A stretch of 64,000 nucleotides of DNA, taken from positions 36,086-100,085 of the forward strand of contig JANLTO010000157.1 in the NCBI GenBank assembly GCA_031362985.1, in the 5' to 3' direction. The number at the start of each line of letters is the position of its first letter. Within the stretch, counting starts at the first letter, position 1. Positions 7,573-16,857 of the stretch are shown in pieces. This DNA comes from SHZL01 sp031362985. Its GTDB lineage: Bacteria; Pseudomonadota; Gammaproteobacteria; Xanthomonadales; SZUA-36. The notes under the pieces were generated by a model. The model was not told the origin of the DNA and made no database searches. It saw nothing but the letters and a program-made list of their open reading frames with translations. The position numbers and the translations under genes are program-made.

Positions 7573-9797
7573 TCACCCGGGTGGTAGGTTCGCTCGGCGC
7601 GCTTTTCTACATCTTCACGGTAGTAAGCGACATCCTTGAATTGCCGGTCGGCATAGCGTTGCGACTGATCGGCGAAATGCGTTGAATCCGGATGCCCGCT
7701 GCCACCCCCAGCCAACATGCTTTTGGCCCTGACTTTGTCGCCAAACTCGACGACCGCAACGAAACTGTTACCCGACGTGCCATAAATCCGCTTCGTGCCG
7801 GGATAGCGTTTCGCTCCGAAGGAAGCCAGCGCCCCCCAGTTGCCTGAGGCCATGCCCACCGGCAGGCTAGGTGCCTGGTCATTGAATGGTTGCTGGATGT
7901 CACCATTGATCCGCTGGTAGCGATTCACCTCGCCCCAGGGTGTACTCCACTGGCCGAAATCCGCTTCCAGCATGGCGACAGTTTCGGCGAAAACCTGTAA
8001 GCGCTCTTCGTCAGGAGTGCCGGTACCGAGGAAAGTGATCAGGTCGATTTTTTCCATGTCGTATGCATCCGGCATCCCCGCCGCCTTGTCGCTGTAGGCA
8101 ACTCCGTAGAAGTGCGACAGCGTCATGGCCACCGAATCCGCCGACACTTCGAGGTTCCAGTTTCTTAATACGTTGATGGGTTCGGCAAGATCAGGCCGGT
8201 TGGCTCCTGCCCGGTCGTACGCCTCAACCAGGCCCGGAATGAGTTTCTCAAAACCAGGCAGGTAGGGGTCATAAGCGAGTTTGATCAACTTGTCGAGCGT
8301 AAGTCCGTGCGCCCCGGTAAGAACACGCACCGCATGCAGGGCGCGAAAATTTTCGGGATCCGGGGCCATGTACGCAGGATAATCTTCACGTTTTGGGCTG
8401 AACTCCCCGGCCGCGGTGAAGGGCGTGGAATTGCAGTTTTGAATCCAGCCATTGGACGGGTTGAGCAGGGTCACGAGTTCGTCCACCTCGTGCACTCCCA
8501 ACCAGTCGGTCGTGGGATCACTGCCGTCCACCGGTTGGGAGAAGTCAAATCCCGGATTGCGTCGCGGCACGAAATTGCCGTGGAAGTACGCTATATTTCC
8601 CTGCGAATCGGCAAACACCGTGTTATTCGATGAGTTGGTGCGAATATCCATCATCTTGCGGAATTCGGTGTAGTCACGCAGTTTGGTGCGCGTGAAGGAC
8701 TGCTGCAAAGCATGCACCGGGTCCCAGTTTATTTTGGTAGCGACCCACTTGTCGCCCAGCATGTGGGTAACCGGGCCGTGGTGGGTGTGGTACATGGTGA
8801 AGGTACGCTCGGACAGGCCCTCGCCATCTTTGTATTTAAGCGTCACGGTGGAGGTCTGCACCGGCCTGATTTCATCTCCGTAGCGGTACATCAGTTGGCC
8901 CCCTTGCTGACCAGTGGCCTGGCCATCCGGCTTGAATACCTCTTCAACAAAATCATCCATGAAATCGACGTAAGTCGATGTATGCATCCAGCCCGTGTGT
9001 TCGTTAAAACCCTGGTAGACAAAAAACTGCCCCCAGGTTACCGCACCATAGGCATTGAGCCCTTCTTCGCTGACCACGTGCACCTCGCTGCGAAAGAAGA
9101 ACGAGGTATGCGGGTTGATCAGCAGCATGGCATTGCCTGACGCGGTCAACTGGCCCGAAATGGCGATGCCATTGGAGCCTGTGGGCTCCTTGAATGCAAC
9201 CAGTTTTGGGTTGGGTTTTGGAGCTTGTTGCGGCAAAACATCCAGTGCCCGGCCCTCGCCATAAAAGGCCTGGATGCCAGCAATATCAACCGACTCAATA
9301 TCGCCGCCGATAGACCCTTCACTGAAGTACATGGGCATCCAGGGTTCGAAATGGGTCAGCAGCCGGGGCTTAACCTCGGGGTGCGTAGCGAGGTAATAAT
9401 TCACGCCGTCTGCAAACGCATCGCAAAGTTTTTTCAGCCAGTCAGGTGCTTCTGCGTAGGCCTGCTGCGCTTCCTCGGTGCTCATATACAGTCGGGCACG
9501 CAGATCGCTGTACAGCGCCCCCTCGCCCTCGACCTCCGCGAGACGGCCAGTTGCCCAGATGTAGTTCTGCTCAATGCGATTAAAATCATCCTCGCTTTGC
9601 GCATAGAGCAGGCCAAAAGCCGCATCGGCATCGGTCTTGCCGTAAATATGTGGGACGCCGTAATCATCACGGATGATGGTGACATTCTGTGCACGCGCTG
9701 CGAGGCGTTGCAGTTCGGGGTCGGCACCCTTGTCTGCACACGCGATAAGAGCAAGCAGGCAAAGAACAAGTATTGTCTTCAGACATGCAGTTTTCAT
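7569..9797 (-). CDS. Penicillin acylase-family Ntn hydrolase, lipoprotein
   Basis: The 742-residue precursor begins with a lipoprotein signal (LLALIAC, Cys20). The N-terminal part is the alpha chain (IIRDDYGVPHIYGKTDADAAFG), and autoproteolysis is expected before Ser208 in PTGSNGIAISG, the N-terminal nucleophile of the beta chain. Further family landmarks are NPHTSFF, the HHGPV motif and SSNNTVFADSQGNIAYFHGN. Relatives deacylate beta-lactams, acyl-homoserine lactones or aculeacin-type lipopeptides; I cannot tell which applies here. The start ATG overlaps the stop of the upstream cyanophycinase-like gene by one base, so the two are translated together. Confidence 0.9.
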   Translation of the reverse strand: MKTACLKTILVLCLLALIACADKGADPELQRLAARAQNVTIIRDDYGVPHIYGKTDADAAFGLLYAQSEDDFNRIEQNYIWATGRLAEVEGEGALYSDLRARLYMSTEEAQQAYAEAPDWLKKLCDAFADGVNYYLATHPEVKPRLLTHFEPWMPMYFSEGSIGGDIESVDIAGIQAFYGEGRALDVLPQQAPKPNPKLVAFKEPTGSNGIAISGQLTASGNAMLLINPHTSFFFRSEVHVVSEEGLNAYGAVTWGQFFVYQGFNEHTGWMHTSTYVDFMDDFVEEVFKPDGQATGQQGGQLMYRYGDEIRPVQTSTVTLKYKDGEGLSERTFTMYHTHHGPVTHMLGDKWVATKINWDPVHALQQSFTRTKLRDYTEFRKMMDIRTNSSNNTVFADSQGNIAYFHGNFVPRRNPGFDFSQPVDGSDPTTDWLGVHEVDELVTLLNPSNGWIQNCNSTPFTAAGEFSPKREDYPAYMAPDPENFRALHAVRVLTGAHGLTLDKLIKLAYDPYLPGFEKLIPGLVEAYDRAGANRPDLAEPINVLRNWNLEVSADSVAMTLSHFYGVAYSDKAAGMPDAYDMEKIDLITFLGTGTPDEERLQVFAETVAMLEADFGQWSTPWGEVNRYQRINGDIQQPFNDQAPSLPVGMASGNWGALASFGAKRYPGTKRIYGTSGNSFVAVVEFGDKVRAKSMLAGGGSGHPDSTHFADQSQRYADRQFKDVAYYREDVEKRAERTYHPGD

Positions 9798-10816
9798 CAG
9801 TACGCGCTCTCCCGCGAAGAAACCAAGGTGCCATTTTCGGCGCCCAGTGTGTAGCTGATTCCATTCTCACCCTGCCATTCACCGATATTAAAGCTACCCC
9901 CGGGGCCAATGCGGTACACCTCGATGTTCCTGTAGCTTAAGGCTTGGCCGGGGCGGCACAGTTCCGGTTTTTCCGTGGTGCGCATAAAGTAGGCAAACGG
10001 CGTCTCATGATCGGCGGTAGCAAAGACCGTGGCAATACCGGTCTGCGTATCCACGTGCACTGCGGTTTCCCGGTCTGCAGCAATGGCGCGGCCCTGGTCA
10101 GTCCAGCCATCCTCGACCAGTCGCGCCAGGAAAGCGATGGTCCGGCCTATGCGCTGGCGTTCCTGCAAATGCTGATCGGTGATAATGTTCTCCATCCACG
10201 CCAAGTGCAGGAAATTCCGCGCCAGGGTCAGGTCGGAGTTATAGGGATTGCCGAGTCCGGACCCGGTGGTCACGCTTTCCGTCATGGAGTTGTAAACAAA
10301 CTCACCCAGCACCGCCATGCCGGCGCTGGTTCCGCCGATCGGGGCTGGCTTGGCGGCGACAAAGTTGATGGCATCCTGCACCGGCGTATCCTGCCAGAAG
10401 CGTATGTAATTGGATTGGTCACCACCCGCGATAAAGATGGCCTCGGCGTTGCGAATGGTTTCGATGACAAACGGGTCGAATGAGGCTTGCCTGTTTTCGA
10501 ACACCAGGGTTTGCACCGAGTCACACTGGCACAGTGCGAAAATGTATTCGTTGTAATCATCGGCCCCGGAAGCCCGCAGAACCACAAAATCACCCCCGCC
10601 CCCCTTGGCGCCCATCTGGATGTAGTTCTCATCGACGTCATCGCCGCCACCTTGCATCACGATCAGGCCCAGGGTAGGGCGCTCAACATTGGCAGGATTG
10701 CCGGTCAGGTAATACTGGTAGCCATCGCCCGCCCTTGCGCCGATAGCGGCCAACACCAGCACGACCAGGGTCATGCCCCGCGTCAATGAAACAGGATTCA
10801 AGCGGACGTTAGCCAT
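9797..10816 (-). CDS. Cyanophycinase-like serine peptidase (S51 family), exported
   Basis: The 339-residue protein has a signal peptide (LTRGMTLVVLVLAAIGARA). The peptidase E/cyanophycinase signature is intact: IFIAGGDQSNYIRFW followed by PIGGTSAGMAVLGE, with the nucleophile at Ser164. Enzymes of this family cut beta-aspartyl or alpha-aspartyl bonds, classically in cyanophycin, and an exported form would act on external polymer. Its stop codon overlaps the start of the penicillin-acylase gene by one base (TGATG), so both are expected to be co-expressed and could act successively on N-acylated or aspartate-containing peptides. The start ATG at 10816 faces the divergent sulfatase gene. Confidence 0.85.
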   Translation of the reverse strand: MANVRLNPVSLTRGMTLVVLVLAAIGARAGDGYQYYLTGNPANVERPTLGLIVMQGGGDDVDENYIQMGAKGGGGDFVVLRASGADDYNEYIFALCQCDSVQTLVFENRQASFDPFVIETIRNAEAIFIAGGDQSNYIRFWQDTPVQDAINFVAAKPAPIGGTSAGMAVLGEFVYNSMTESVTTGSGLGNPYNSDLTLARNFLHLAWMENIITDQHLQERQRIGRTIAFLARLVEDGWTDQGRAIAADRETAVHVDTQTGIATVFATADHETPFAYFMRTTEKPELCRPGQALSYRNIEVYRIGPGGSFNIGEWQGENGISYTLGAENGTLVSSRESAY

Positions 10817-11149
10817 GGATTAGTTGCTCTCAGGTCAGAAGCGGGCCATTGGATTGGGTAAGGCCGGCGTAAAAGTGCCAGAGTAAGGGATCAGAGTAAA
10901 GCCTCACAGCGCTCACCCTGGCAGCGAACTCCGCTCCGCGGTCTTCCATAGGACGGGCCGGGATGGCCAGAATCTGCGCTGATGCTCGCCTTTGAACAGG
11001 CTGAACGTAACTTTTTACATGCTGCGTCTGGCAACTTTTCCTGTCACGGCATGCGTGTATTCGCGTCGTCAAACGTTCGAATTTCGGGAACACTGGCTGC
11101 TCGGCGAAGCTGCAGGCAACGCACTCGGCGTGGTAACCAGGGGTTGAGA
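10817..11149. promoter_or_regulatory. Divergent intergenic region with a degenerate repeat copy
   Basis: These 333 bases separate the leftward cyanophycinase gene from the rightward sulfatase gene and must contain both promoters. At 10871-10900 the sequence has AAAAGTGCCAGAG followed by GGATCAGAGTAAA, which resembles the arms and loop of the palindromic element at 60581-60659 and is probably a decayed copy. I see no convincing -35/-10 pair and no coding sequence. Confidence 0.4.
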
Positions 11150-13360
11150 ATGTTTAGTGAGCGAGGGAACTTAGTTGCGACGAGACTGACCACGCGAATC
11201 AGCGCACGCCGGGGTAGCGGGATTTTGCTGTTGGTGTTGCTCACCTTCCTGGCGGCAGACGCTGCACAGGCAGCGCCCAAAACCCCGAACATCCTGTTCA
11301 TCATCATGGATGATGTCGGCATGGACCAAATGAAACTGTTCGGTTACGGTGGCGCAACCCCGGCGAGCATGCCAAACATCCAAACCATTGCCGACGCCGG
11401 TATCCGCTTCAGCAATACCTGGTCTATGCCGGCGTGCTCCACCAGCCGCGCCGTATTTTTCAACGGCCGATATCCACTGCGCACCAACGTGTACGGTGCG
11501 CTGGGACCCTCAGACCTTGCCAACGCCCAGGTTTCGCCGTTCGAGGTGACCCTGCCTTCCCTGCTCAGGCAAAAAGGCTATAAGAGCGCGCTGTTCGGTA
11601 AATTCCATCTCGGGCTGCAGGGTAACAACCCCTTCCACGACGCCATGCCGCGATCGCTGGGCTGGGACTATTTCTATGGCTGGCTGGACGAGACCGGCGA
11701 CCCCTCATCGATCGACACCACCGCTGGCGGTGTTGCACAAGACGGCGAATCCTTTTCCTGCGGTTTCGTGCCCGGCGCAGACCAGGGCGGAGCAGACTTC
11801 GGCGCCTGTTACGCTGCACAAGGGAGCTGCACGGAGATGTCCACCTCCGGCGGCATACCGCCAGGCAGGTCCTGCCGTGATGGTGGCGGCATTCTCGACC
11901 CGGGCGCATCCTGCCAGCCTGAAATGCCCGCGAATATTACATCCGGGTTCCAGGTCCTTAGCGCGCATTACGTCTCGCCACTGGTCATTAACCAGGAAAA
12001 TGGTGTGGTGGTAAAAATGCCGCCAACCGCCCTCCAGTCGCGTAGCTATCGCGGCAGCATCCAGGTCGATGCAGCCATCGACTGGATCAGGCATCAGCCG
12101 AAACACCAACCGTGGATGGCCAGCGTCAGCTTTTCTTCGGCGCACACGCCGGTGATGCAACCGCCGCAGCAGTTGCTCACCTCCGACCCGGCGGCAACCA
12201 GTAGTCTCGGTTGCGCGAGTTCCATGGCACTGGAGCAGCGTGTGCTCACCAACCTGATGATCGAAGCGCTGGATACGGAATTTGCCCGGCTGCTGGTTTC
12301 CACCGGGCTTGCCCGCCGTGGCCATGATGGCCGGCTAATATACAATCCCAACAACAACGACACGATGATCGTCATCCTCGGTGACAACGGCACGCTGGGC
12401 GGCAGCGTAAAGCAACCATTCGACCCAAGCCGGGCCAAGGGCACGGCCTACCAGACCGGTGTCTGGGTGCCCCTTATCGTCGCCGGGCCGCTGGTCAAGA
12501 AACCCAACCGCTCGGTCACGCACATGGTGAACATCGCCGACCTGTTCCGCTTGTTTGGCGAGATAGCCGCGATCGATGTACCCGCCAGCGTGCCACGCAC
12601 ACTCGACGCCGTGGCCATGCTGCCCTACCTGGTCAATCCCAGGCAGGCGAGTATACGCAGCTTTAATTTCACCCAGGTGGGCCCCAACGCCCAGGCCGAA
12701 GGCGCCATCAACGGACCGTGCACCATCAGCAGCAGTTGTACGCAGATCCCGGTCACCAAAACCGTGTGCGAAGACAACAATGGGACGTGGTGGGGTAAGG
12801 GTGCAGACGCCCCGCTCACTGATGGCATTCCCTTGCCGGACGGACTGCAGTACTGCTGCCAGGTGAACCAGTTCCTGTATGCCAATGCTGAACCCATGTT
12901 CAATTTGCAGCCTCTGAGCTCGGGCGCCGCGCGCAACGATAGCTACAAGGTCGTGAGGAATGCTTACCGGGGCGACCCCCAGCCCGATCCGGACAGCGCG
13001 CCGGGCTGCGAGGTGGAGGTATCCGACGAGTTCTACGCCATCGACGAAGCTGTGCCGCTGCCGAGACTTGATCGTGAGGATCTCGATCTGATGCAATTAC
13101 CGGCACTCACGCCAAACCAGCAGGCCAACTACAGTGAATTGACCGCGCAACTGGTGCAAATCCTGGCTTCACAGCCGCCCTGCATCGGCGATGGCAACAT
13201 CGATGGCGTGGTCGATGCTCTGGACGAGGCAGACTGGGCCGACTTCGCCGACCTGTCCGGGGGAAATAGCAGCTGGTATGACATTAACCAGGACGGATTC
13301 ACCGATGCGGCTGATCTCGCCATCATCGAGTTCAACCAAGGTACCGATTGCAGGGACTAA
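11150..13360 (+). CDS. Exported sulfatase-family hydrolase with dockerin-like C-terminus
   Basis: The ATG at 11150 follows AGGGG and yields 736 residues with a signal peptide (SGILLLVLLTFLAADAAQA). The sulfatase core starts with NILFIIMDDVGMDQ (metal Asp54, Asp55). The formylglycine site is CSTSR (Cys96-Arg100), with Thr in place of the usual Pro/Ala at the third position. A C-terminal tail of about 60 residues carries two Ca-binding loops, GDGNIDGVVDALDEADW and DINQDGFTDAADL, arranged as in type I dockerins. The enzyme likely cleaves sulfate esters of an extracellular polymer. Several internal cysteines (about residues 200-250) suggest a disulfide-rich insertion. Confidence 0.88.
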   Translation: MFSERGNLVATRLTTRISARRGSGILLLVLLTFLAADAAQAAPKTPNILFIIMDDVGMDQMKLFGYGGATPASMPNIQTIADAGIRFSNTWSMPACSTSRAVFFNGRYPLRTNVYGALGPSDLANAQVSPFEVTLPSLLRQKGYKSALFGKFHLGLQGNNPFHDAMPRSLGWDYFYGWLDETGDPSSIDTTAGGVAQDGESFSCGFVPGADQGGADFGACYAAQGSCTEMSTSGGIPPGRSCRDGGGILDPGASCQPEMPANITSGFQVLSAHYVSPLVINQENGVVVKMPPTALQSRSYRGSIQVDAAIDWIRHQPKHQPWMASVSFSSAHTPVMQPPQQLLTSDPAATSSLGCASSMALEQRVLTNLMIEALDTEFARLLVSTGLARRGHDGRLIYNPNNNDTMIVILGDNGTLGGSVKQPFDPSRAKGTAYQTGVWVPLIVAGPLVKKPNRSVTHMVNIADLFRLFGEIAAIDVPASVPRTLDAVAMLPYLVNPRQASIRSFNFTQVGPNAQAEGAINGPCTISSSCTQIPVTKTVCEDNNGTWWGKGADAPLTDGIPLPDGLQYCCQVNQFLYANAEPMFNLQPLSSGAARNDSYKVVRNAYRGDPQPDPDSAPGCEVEVSDEFYAIDEAVPLPRLDREDLDLMQLPALTPNQQANYSELTAQLVQILASQPPCIGDGNIDGVVDALDEADWADFADLSGGNSSWYDINQDGFTDAADLAIIEFNQGTDCRD

Positions 13361-13577
13361 CAGGACACAGCTATTCAGGCCCCAGGCCCCGGCGCAATGG
13401 TGGCCCCGGAGGACCCGGATGGACGGATCCCACGGAAGCCTTCAGCAAATTCAAGCCGGTTGTTTTACCCCCAAAATGAGCGCGCAAAAGAGCAAGAAAA
13501 TACCCGGTCACCAGCACCATCGTCTCGACCATGGAAAAACCGAGCGAAAGAACTAGACCGCTGCATGGAACGCTGCC

Positions 13578-13583
13578 TATACT
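13578..13583 (+). promoter_or_regulatory. Candidate -10 box upstream of the ion channel gene
   Basis: TATACT lies 40 bases before the channel start in a 262-base gap that otherwise holds nothing I can support. No good -35 sequence sits at 16-18 bases, so this is a weak call. Confidence 0.25.
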
Positions 13584-13622
13584 TTTAGCCCGACCCGCGT
13601 TTACTCATCAGGATAGGCGTTT

Positions 13623-14072
13623 ATGCAGTACCAGAACTGGGATGCCAACCTACTGGTAGCCGTTGCCACTTTGCTGGCGGTAGGCCTGGTGGTGCTGGTG
13701 CATTACGAGGGCCTTTCGACATTGTCTTCGTGGATGGCCAAGCGAAGTGAGCATCATTCGCGCCGCAAAGTGCTCTACGGCATCTACGTGGTGCTGGCGC
13801 TGCATGTGGTGGAAATCTGGATCTTTGGACTTTCGGCCTGGTTGCTGCTCAAGTACCCCGAAACCGGCAACGTGGCGGGAGTGCATCCGGTCAATCTGCT
13901 CGATTGTGTATACCTGTCCGCGGTGACTTACACCACCGTCGGTTTCGGTGACGTCGCGCCAATCGGGGCAATTCGGTTTCTTGCCGGCACGATGGCATTG
14001 ACCGGATTTGTAATGATCACCTGGTCGGCTTCGTTCACTTATCTGGAAATGGCGCGGTTCTGGCGGAAGTAG
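13623..14072 (+). CDS. Small potassium-channel-like membrane protein (Ion_trans_2)
   Basis: The 149-residue protein has an N-terminal helix (LLVAVATLLAVGLVVLVHY), a second helix (VLYGIYVVLALHVVEIWIFGLSAWLLL) and a third at the end. Between the last two is a pore loop with the selectivity-filter sequence TTVGFGD (residues 104-110), as in bacterial two-helix potassium channels. It would sit in the inner membrane and conduct potassium. The next gene, a ThiF-like E1 enzyme, begins only 11 bases after its stop, so the two are probably on one transcript despite having no obvious common function. Confidence 0.85.
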   Translation: MQYQNWDANLLVAVATLLAVGLVVLVHYEGLSTLSSWMAKRSEHHSRRKVLYGIYVVLALHVVEIWIFGLSAWLLLKYPETGNVAGVHPVNLLDCVYLSAVTYTTVGFGDVAPIGAIRFLAGTMALTGFVMITWSASFTYLEMARFWRK

Positions 14073-14083
14073 CGCCAATTTCC

Positions 14084-15181
14084 ATGCCCCACGACCTCAG
14101 CCGCTACCACCGCCAAATGCTCCTGCCCGGTTTCGGGACCGAGGGGCAGCGCAAGCTGCTAGCGTCCACCGCGCTCATACTCGGTTGCGGAGCATTGGGT
14201 ACTGTAAGCGCCAATATGCTTGCCCGTGCCGGTGTCGGACACCTGGTCATCGTTGATCGCGATTTCATTGAATTGACCAACTTGCAGCGCCAGGTATTGT
14301 TCGACGAGCAGGATGTGGCCGACGCCATTCCCAAGGCCGAAGCGGCCAGGCGCAAGATCGCAAGCATCAATTCGCAGGTACGGGTGACGGCTATCGTCGA
14401 CGACCTCAACCACACCAACATGGAGCAGTACGCTGCAGGAGCAGACGTGCTGCTTGATGGACTCGACAATTTCGAGACGCGCTACCTCGCCAACGAATGC
14501 GCGGTGAAGCACGGCATACCCTACCTCTACGGCGGCGCTGTGGGCACCGTGGGCATGGCGTATGCAATCCTGCCACATACCCGCAACGGCGATGCCGCCT
14601 GGGAGTTGGATGGCGCGAACAGCAAAGCGACCCCGTGTTTCCGTTGCCTGTTTGAACAAGCACCCCCGCCCGGGCAAAGTCCGACCTGCGATACGGTGGG
14701 AGTCCTCGGCCCTGTTGTTTCAATCATTGCCAATTTCCAGGCAACCGAGGCCCTGAAAATCTTGACAGGTAACCTCGACCGGGTGTGCCCAACCATGCTC
14801 AGCATGGATCTTTGGGACAATACCATCACTCAGTTAAAGGTGGGGCGCGCCTGGGAGGATGGGGATTGCCCTTGTTGCAAGCATCAAAACTTCGAGTTTC
14901 TGGAAGGCAAGTCCGGCTCCAGCACAACCACCCTGTGCGGCCAGGACGCAGTGCAACTGACTCACAGACAGCGGACGGGCGCGCTCGATTTTGCCGGGAT
15001 TTCCGGGCGCTTGCAGCAGCATGGCCGGGTGCGGGCAAACGAGTTCATGCTTCGGGCCGAAATTCGCGACAACGATAAAGTGTATGAATTGACCCTGTTT
15101 GCGGACGGGCGGGCGATTGTGAAAGGCACCGGGGAGGCAGGAGTGGCGCGCGGAATTTACGCAAAGTATGTGGGAAGTTGA
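14084..15181 (+). CDS. ThiF/MoeB-family E1-like adenylyltransferase
   Basis: The 365-residue protein carries the E1-like Rossmann motif LILGCGALGTVSANMLARAG (residues 31-50), the nucleotide-contact run NLQRQVLFDEQDV and a catalytic-type cysteine in TCDTVGVLGP (Cys202). Zinc ligands are present as two CxxC pairs (Cys185/188, Cys262/265). Such enzymes adenylate the C-terminal GG of a small ubiquitin-like sulfur carrier. A carrier of exactly that type is encoded 1.2 kb downstream (16426-16737). The region after residue 270 is not part of the usual MoeB core and contains no rhodanese domain, so a sulfurtransferase must come from elsewhere. It might also serve molybdopterin or thiamine synthesis. 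Confidence 0.88.
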   Translation: MPHDLSRYHRQMLLPGFGTEGQRKLLASTALILGCGALGTVSANMLARAGVGHLVIVDRDFIELTNLQRQVLFDEQDVADAIPKAEAARRKIASINSQVRVTAIVDDLNHTNMEQYAAGADVLLDGLDNFETRYLANECAVKHGIPYLYGGAVGTVGMAYAILPHTRNGDAAWELDGANSKATPCFRCLFEQAPPPGQSPTCDTVGVLGPVVSIIANFQATEALKILTGNLDRVCPTMLSMDLWDNTITQLKVGRAWEDGDCPCCKHQNFEFLEGKSGSSTTTLCGQDAVQLTHRQRTGALDFAGISGRLQQHGRVRANEFMLRAEIRDNDKVYELTLFADGRAIVKGTGEAGVARGIYAKYVGS

Positions 15182-15238
15182 TGCCGCGTTGGCAAATTTC
15201 CGGTAAATTTATTCGATAAGTTCTCAAGGAGACTGGCC

Positions 15239-16429
15239 ATGCCCGGAGTACGCATTCTCGTTGGTACAAAGAAAGGCGCTTTTATCCTCACTGCAGATGG
15301 CAAACGCAAGAAATGGACGGTTTCAGGTCCACACTTTGCCGGTTGGGAAATCTACCACCTCAAGGGTTCCACCGTGGACCCCAACCGCATTTACGCCTCT
15401 CAAACCAGCAGTTGGTTTGGCCAGATTATCCAGCGCTCCGACGATGGTGGCAGGACCTGGCACCAACCCGGTTCGGCCGGTGATCCAGGCCCGGTCAGTG
15501 ATGGCAATGGCATGCCCAAAGGCGCGAGTAACAAATTCGTTTACGATACCTCGGCCGAAACCGGCAAGCCTCTGACCACGCACCAGTGGTATGACGGTAC
15601 GCAACACCCCTGGGAGTTTGCGCGTGTCTGGCACCTCGAACCTTCGCTCAGCGATGCCGATACCGTGTATGCCGGTGTAGAGGATGCAGCACTGTTTCGC
15701 ACTACTGACGGCGGCCAGTCATGGCATGAGCTTGCCGGTCTGCGCGGGCACGAGTCCGGGCCCCGCTGGCAACCCGGCGCCGGTGGCATGTGCTTGCACA
15801 CCATCGTGCTGGATGCGGGTAATCCAGATCGCATATTCGTCGCCATTTCCGCAGCAGGGGCCTTCCGCAGCGAGGATGGCGGCAAAACCTGGCGGCCCAT
15901 AAACCAGGGATTGCACTCGCAATACATCCCCGACCCGAATGCTGAAGTCGGACACTGTGTGCATCGTATCGCCATACACCCAACGCGGCCGAATGTGCTG
16001 TTCATGCAAAAGCACTGGGATGTCATGCGCAGCGATGATAGTGGCGACTCGTGGCACGAGGTCAGTGGCAACCTGCCCAGCGATTTTGGTTTTCCGATCG
16101 CTGTGCACGCGCACGAACCGGAGACGATTTACGTCGTGCCCATCCAGAGTGACTCCCTGCATTACCCGCCCGAAGGCAAGCTGCGTGTGTACCGCAGCCG
16201 TTCCGGCGGTAATGAATGGGAAGCACTGACCAAAGGCCTGCCGCAGAAGGACTGTTACGTCAACATACTGCGCGACGCCATGGCCGTTGATACGCTCGAA
16301 CCCTGTGGCATTTATTTCGGCACTACCGGCGGGCAGGTGTATGCATCAGCCGACGACGGCGACAGCTGGACGGCTATTGTGCGTGATCTGCCTGCGGTAC
16401 TTTCAGTGGAGACACAGGTATTGCCATGA
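15239..16429 (+). CDS. BNR/VPS10-like beta-propeller protein (sialidase-superfamily fold)
   Basis: The 396-residue protein has no signal peptide. It contains at least four Asp-box type repeats (SDDGGRTWH, TTDGGQSWHE, SEDGGKTWRP, SDDSGDSWHE, SADDGDSWT) spaced like propeller blades, the signature of BNR/sortilin-like folds. The catalytic residues of true sialidases are not evident, so calling it a glycosidase is not justified. The stop codon overlaps the MoaD-like gene by 4 bases (ATGA), so the two are translationally coupled, with a ThiF-like gene 57 bases upstream. An AGGAG at 15226-15230 serves the ATG at 15239. Confidence 0.8.
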   Translation: MPGVRILVGTKKGAFILTADGKRKKWTVSGPHFAGWEIYHLKGSTVDPNRIYASQTSSWFGQIIQRSDDGGRTWHQPGSAGDPGPVSDGNGMPKGASNKFVYDTSAETGKPLTTHQWYDGTQHPWEFARVWHLEPSLSDADTVYAGVEDAALFRTTDGGQSWHELAGLRGHESGPRWQPGAGGMCLHTIVLDAGNPDRIFVAISAAGAFRSEDGGKTWRPINQGLHSQYIPDPNAEVGHCVHRIAIHPTRPNVLFMQKHWDVMRSDDSGDSWHEVSGNLPSDFGFPIAVHAHEPETIYVVPIQSDSLHYPPEGKLRVYRSRSGGNEWEALTKGLPQKDCYVNILRDAMAVDTLEPCGIYFGTTGGQVYASADDGDSWTAIVRDLPAVLSVETQVLP

Positions 16430-16737
16430 CCAGCCCCGCCACGATCCGCATCGTGCTACCGCACCACTTGCGCACCCTGGCAAATGTTGACGGAGAGGTA
16501 GCGCTCGCGGTCGCAGCACCAGTAACACGCAGTGCCATTCTGGATGCGCTGGAAGATCGTTACCCGATGCTGTGTGGAACGATTCGCGACCACGTGACAC
16601 GGGAGCGCCGGCCAAAATTGCGCTTCTATGCCAATGAGGAAGACATAACCCACGAGTCCCCGGACCTGCCATTGCCAGCAGCTATTTGCTCGGGGGCCAA
16701 GCCTTTGTTGATAGTTGGAGCAATTTCCGGCGGCTAA
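16426..16737 (+). CDS. MoaD/ThiS-family small sulfur-carrier protein
   Basis: The 103-residue protein has a beta-grasp pattern (IRIVLPHHLRTLA near the start, VTRSAILDALEDRYPML in the helix region) and ends precisely in GAISGG. The terminal Gly-Gly is the site that E1-like enzymes adenylate and thiolate. It overlaps the BNR-propeller gene and is in the same run as the ThiF-like gene, which is the natural activating partner. The final cofactor or target is unknown: no MoaE, ThiG or JAB-type peptidase is present in the window. Confidence 0.85.
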   Translation: MTSPATIRIVLPHHLRTLANVDGEVALAVAAPVTRSAILDALEDRYPMLCGTIRDHVTRERRPKLRFYANEEDITHESPDLPLPAAICSGAKPLLIVGAISGG

Positions 16738-16857
16738 GGGCCAAAGGAGAAAGTCCGGCATTTCGCTCTTTGCCCCGGCGTTGCTCTGTTTGCATTGAGT
16801 TTTCCGCAGCTTAGCCATATGCTCGGAGTGCTGCTCAGGTACTAAACAGGGAATGTT

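Noticed and set aside
13361..13622. Short 63-codon frame in the gap after the sulfatase
   Set aside because: Composition and lack of a ribosome site make it unlikely to be translated.
16738..16800. Hairpin after the MoaD-like gene as a terminator
   Set aside because: The stem is imperfect and there is no T run after it.
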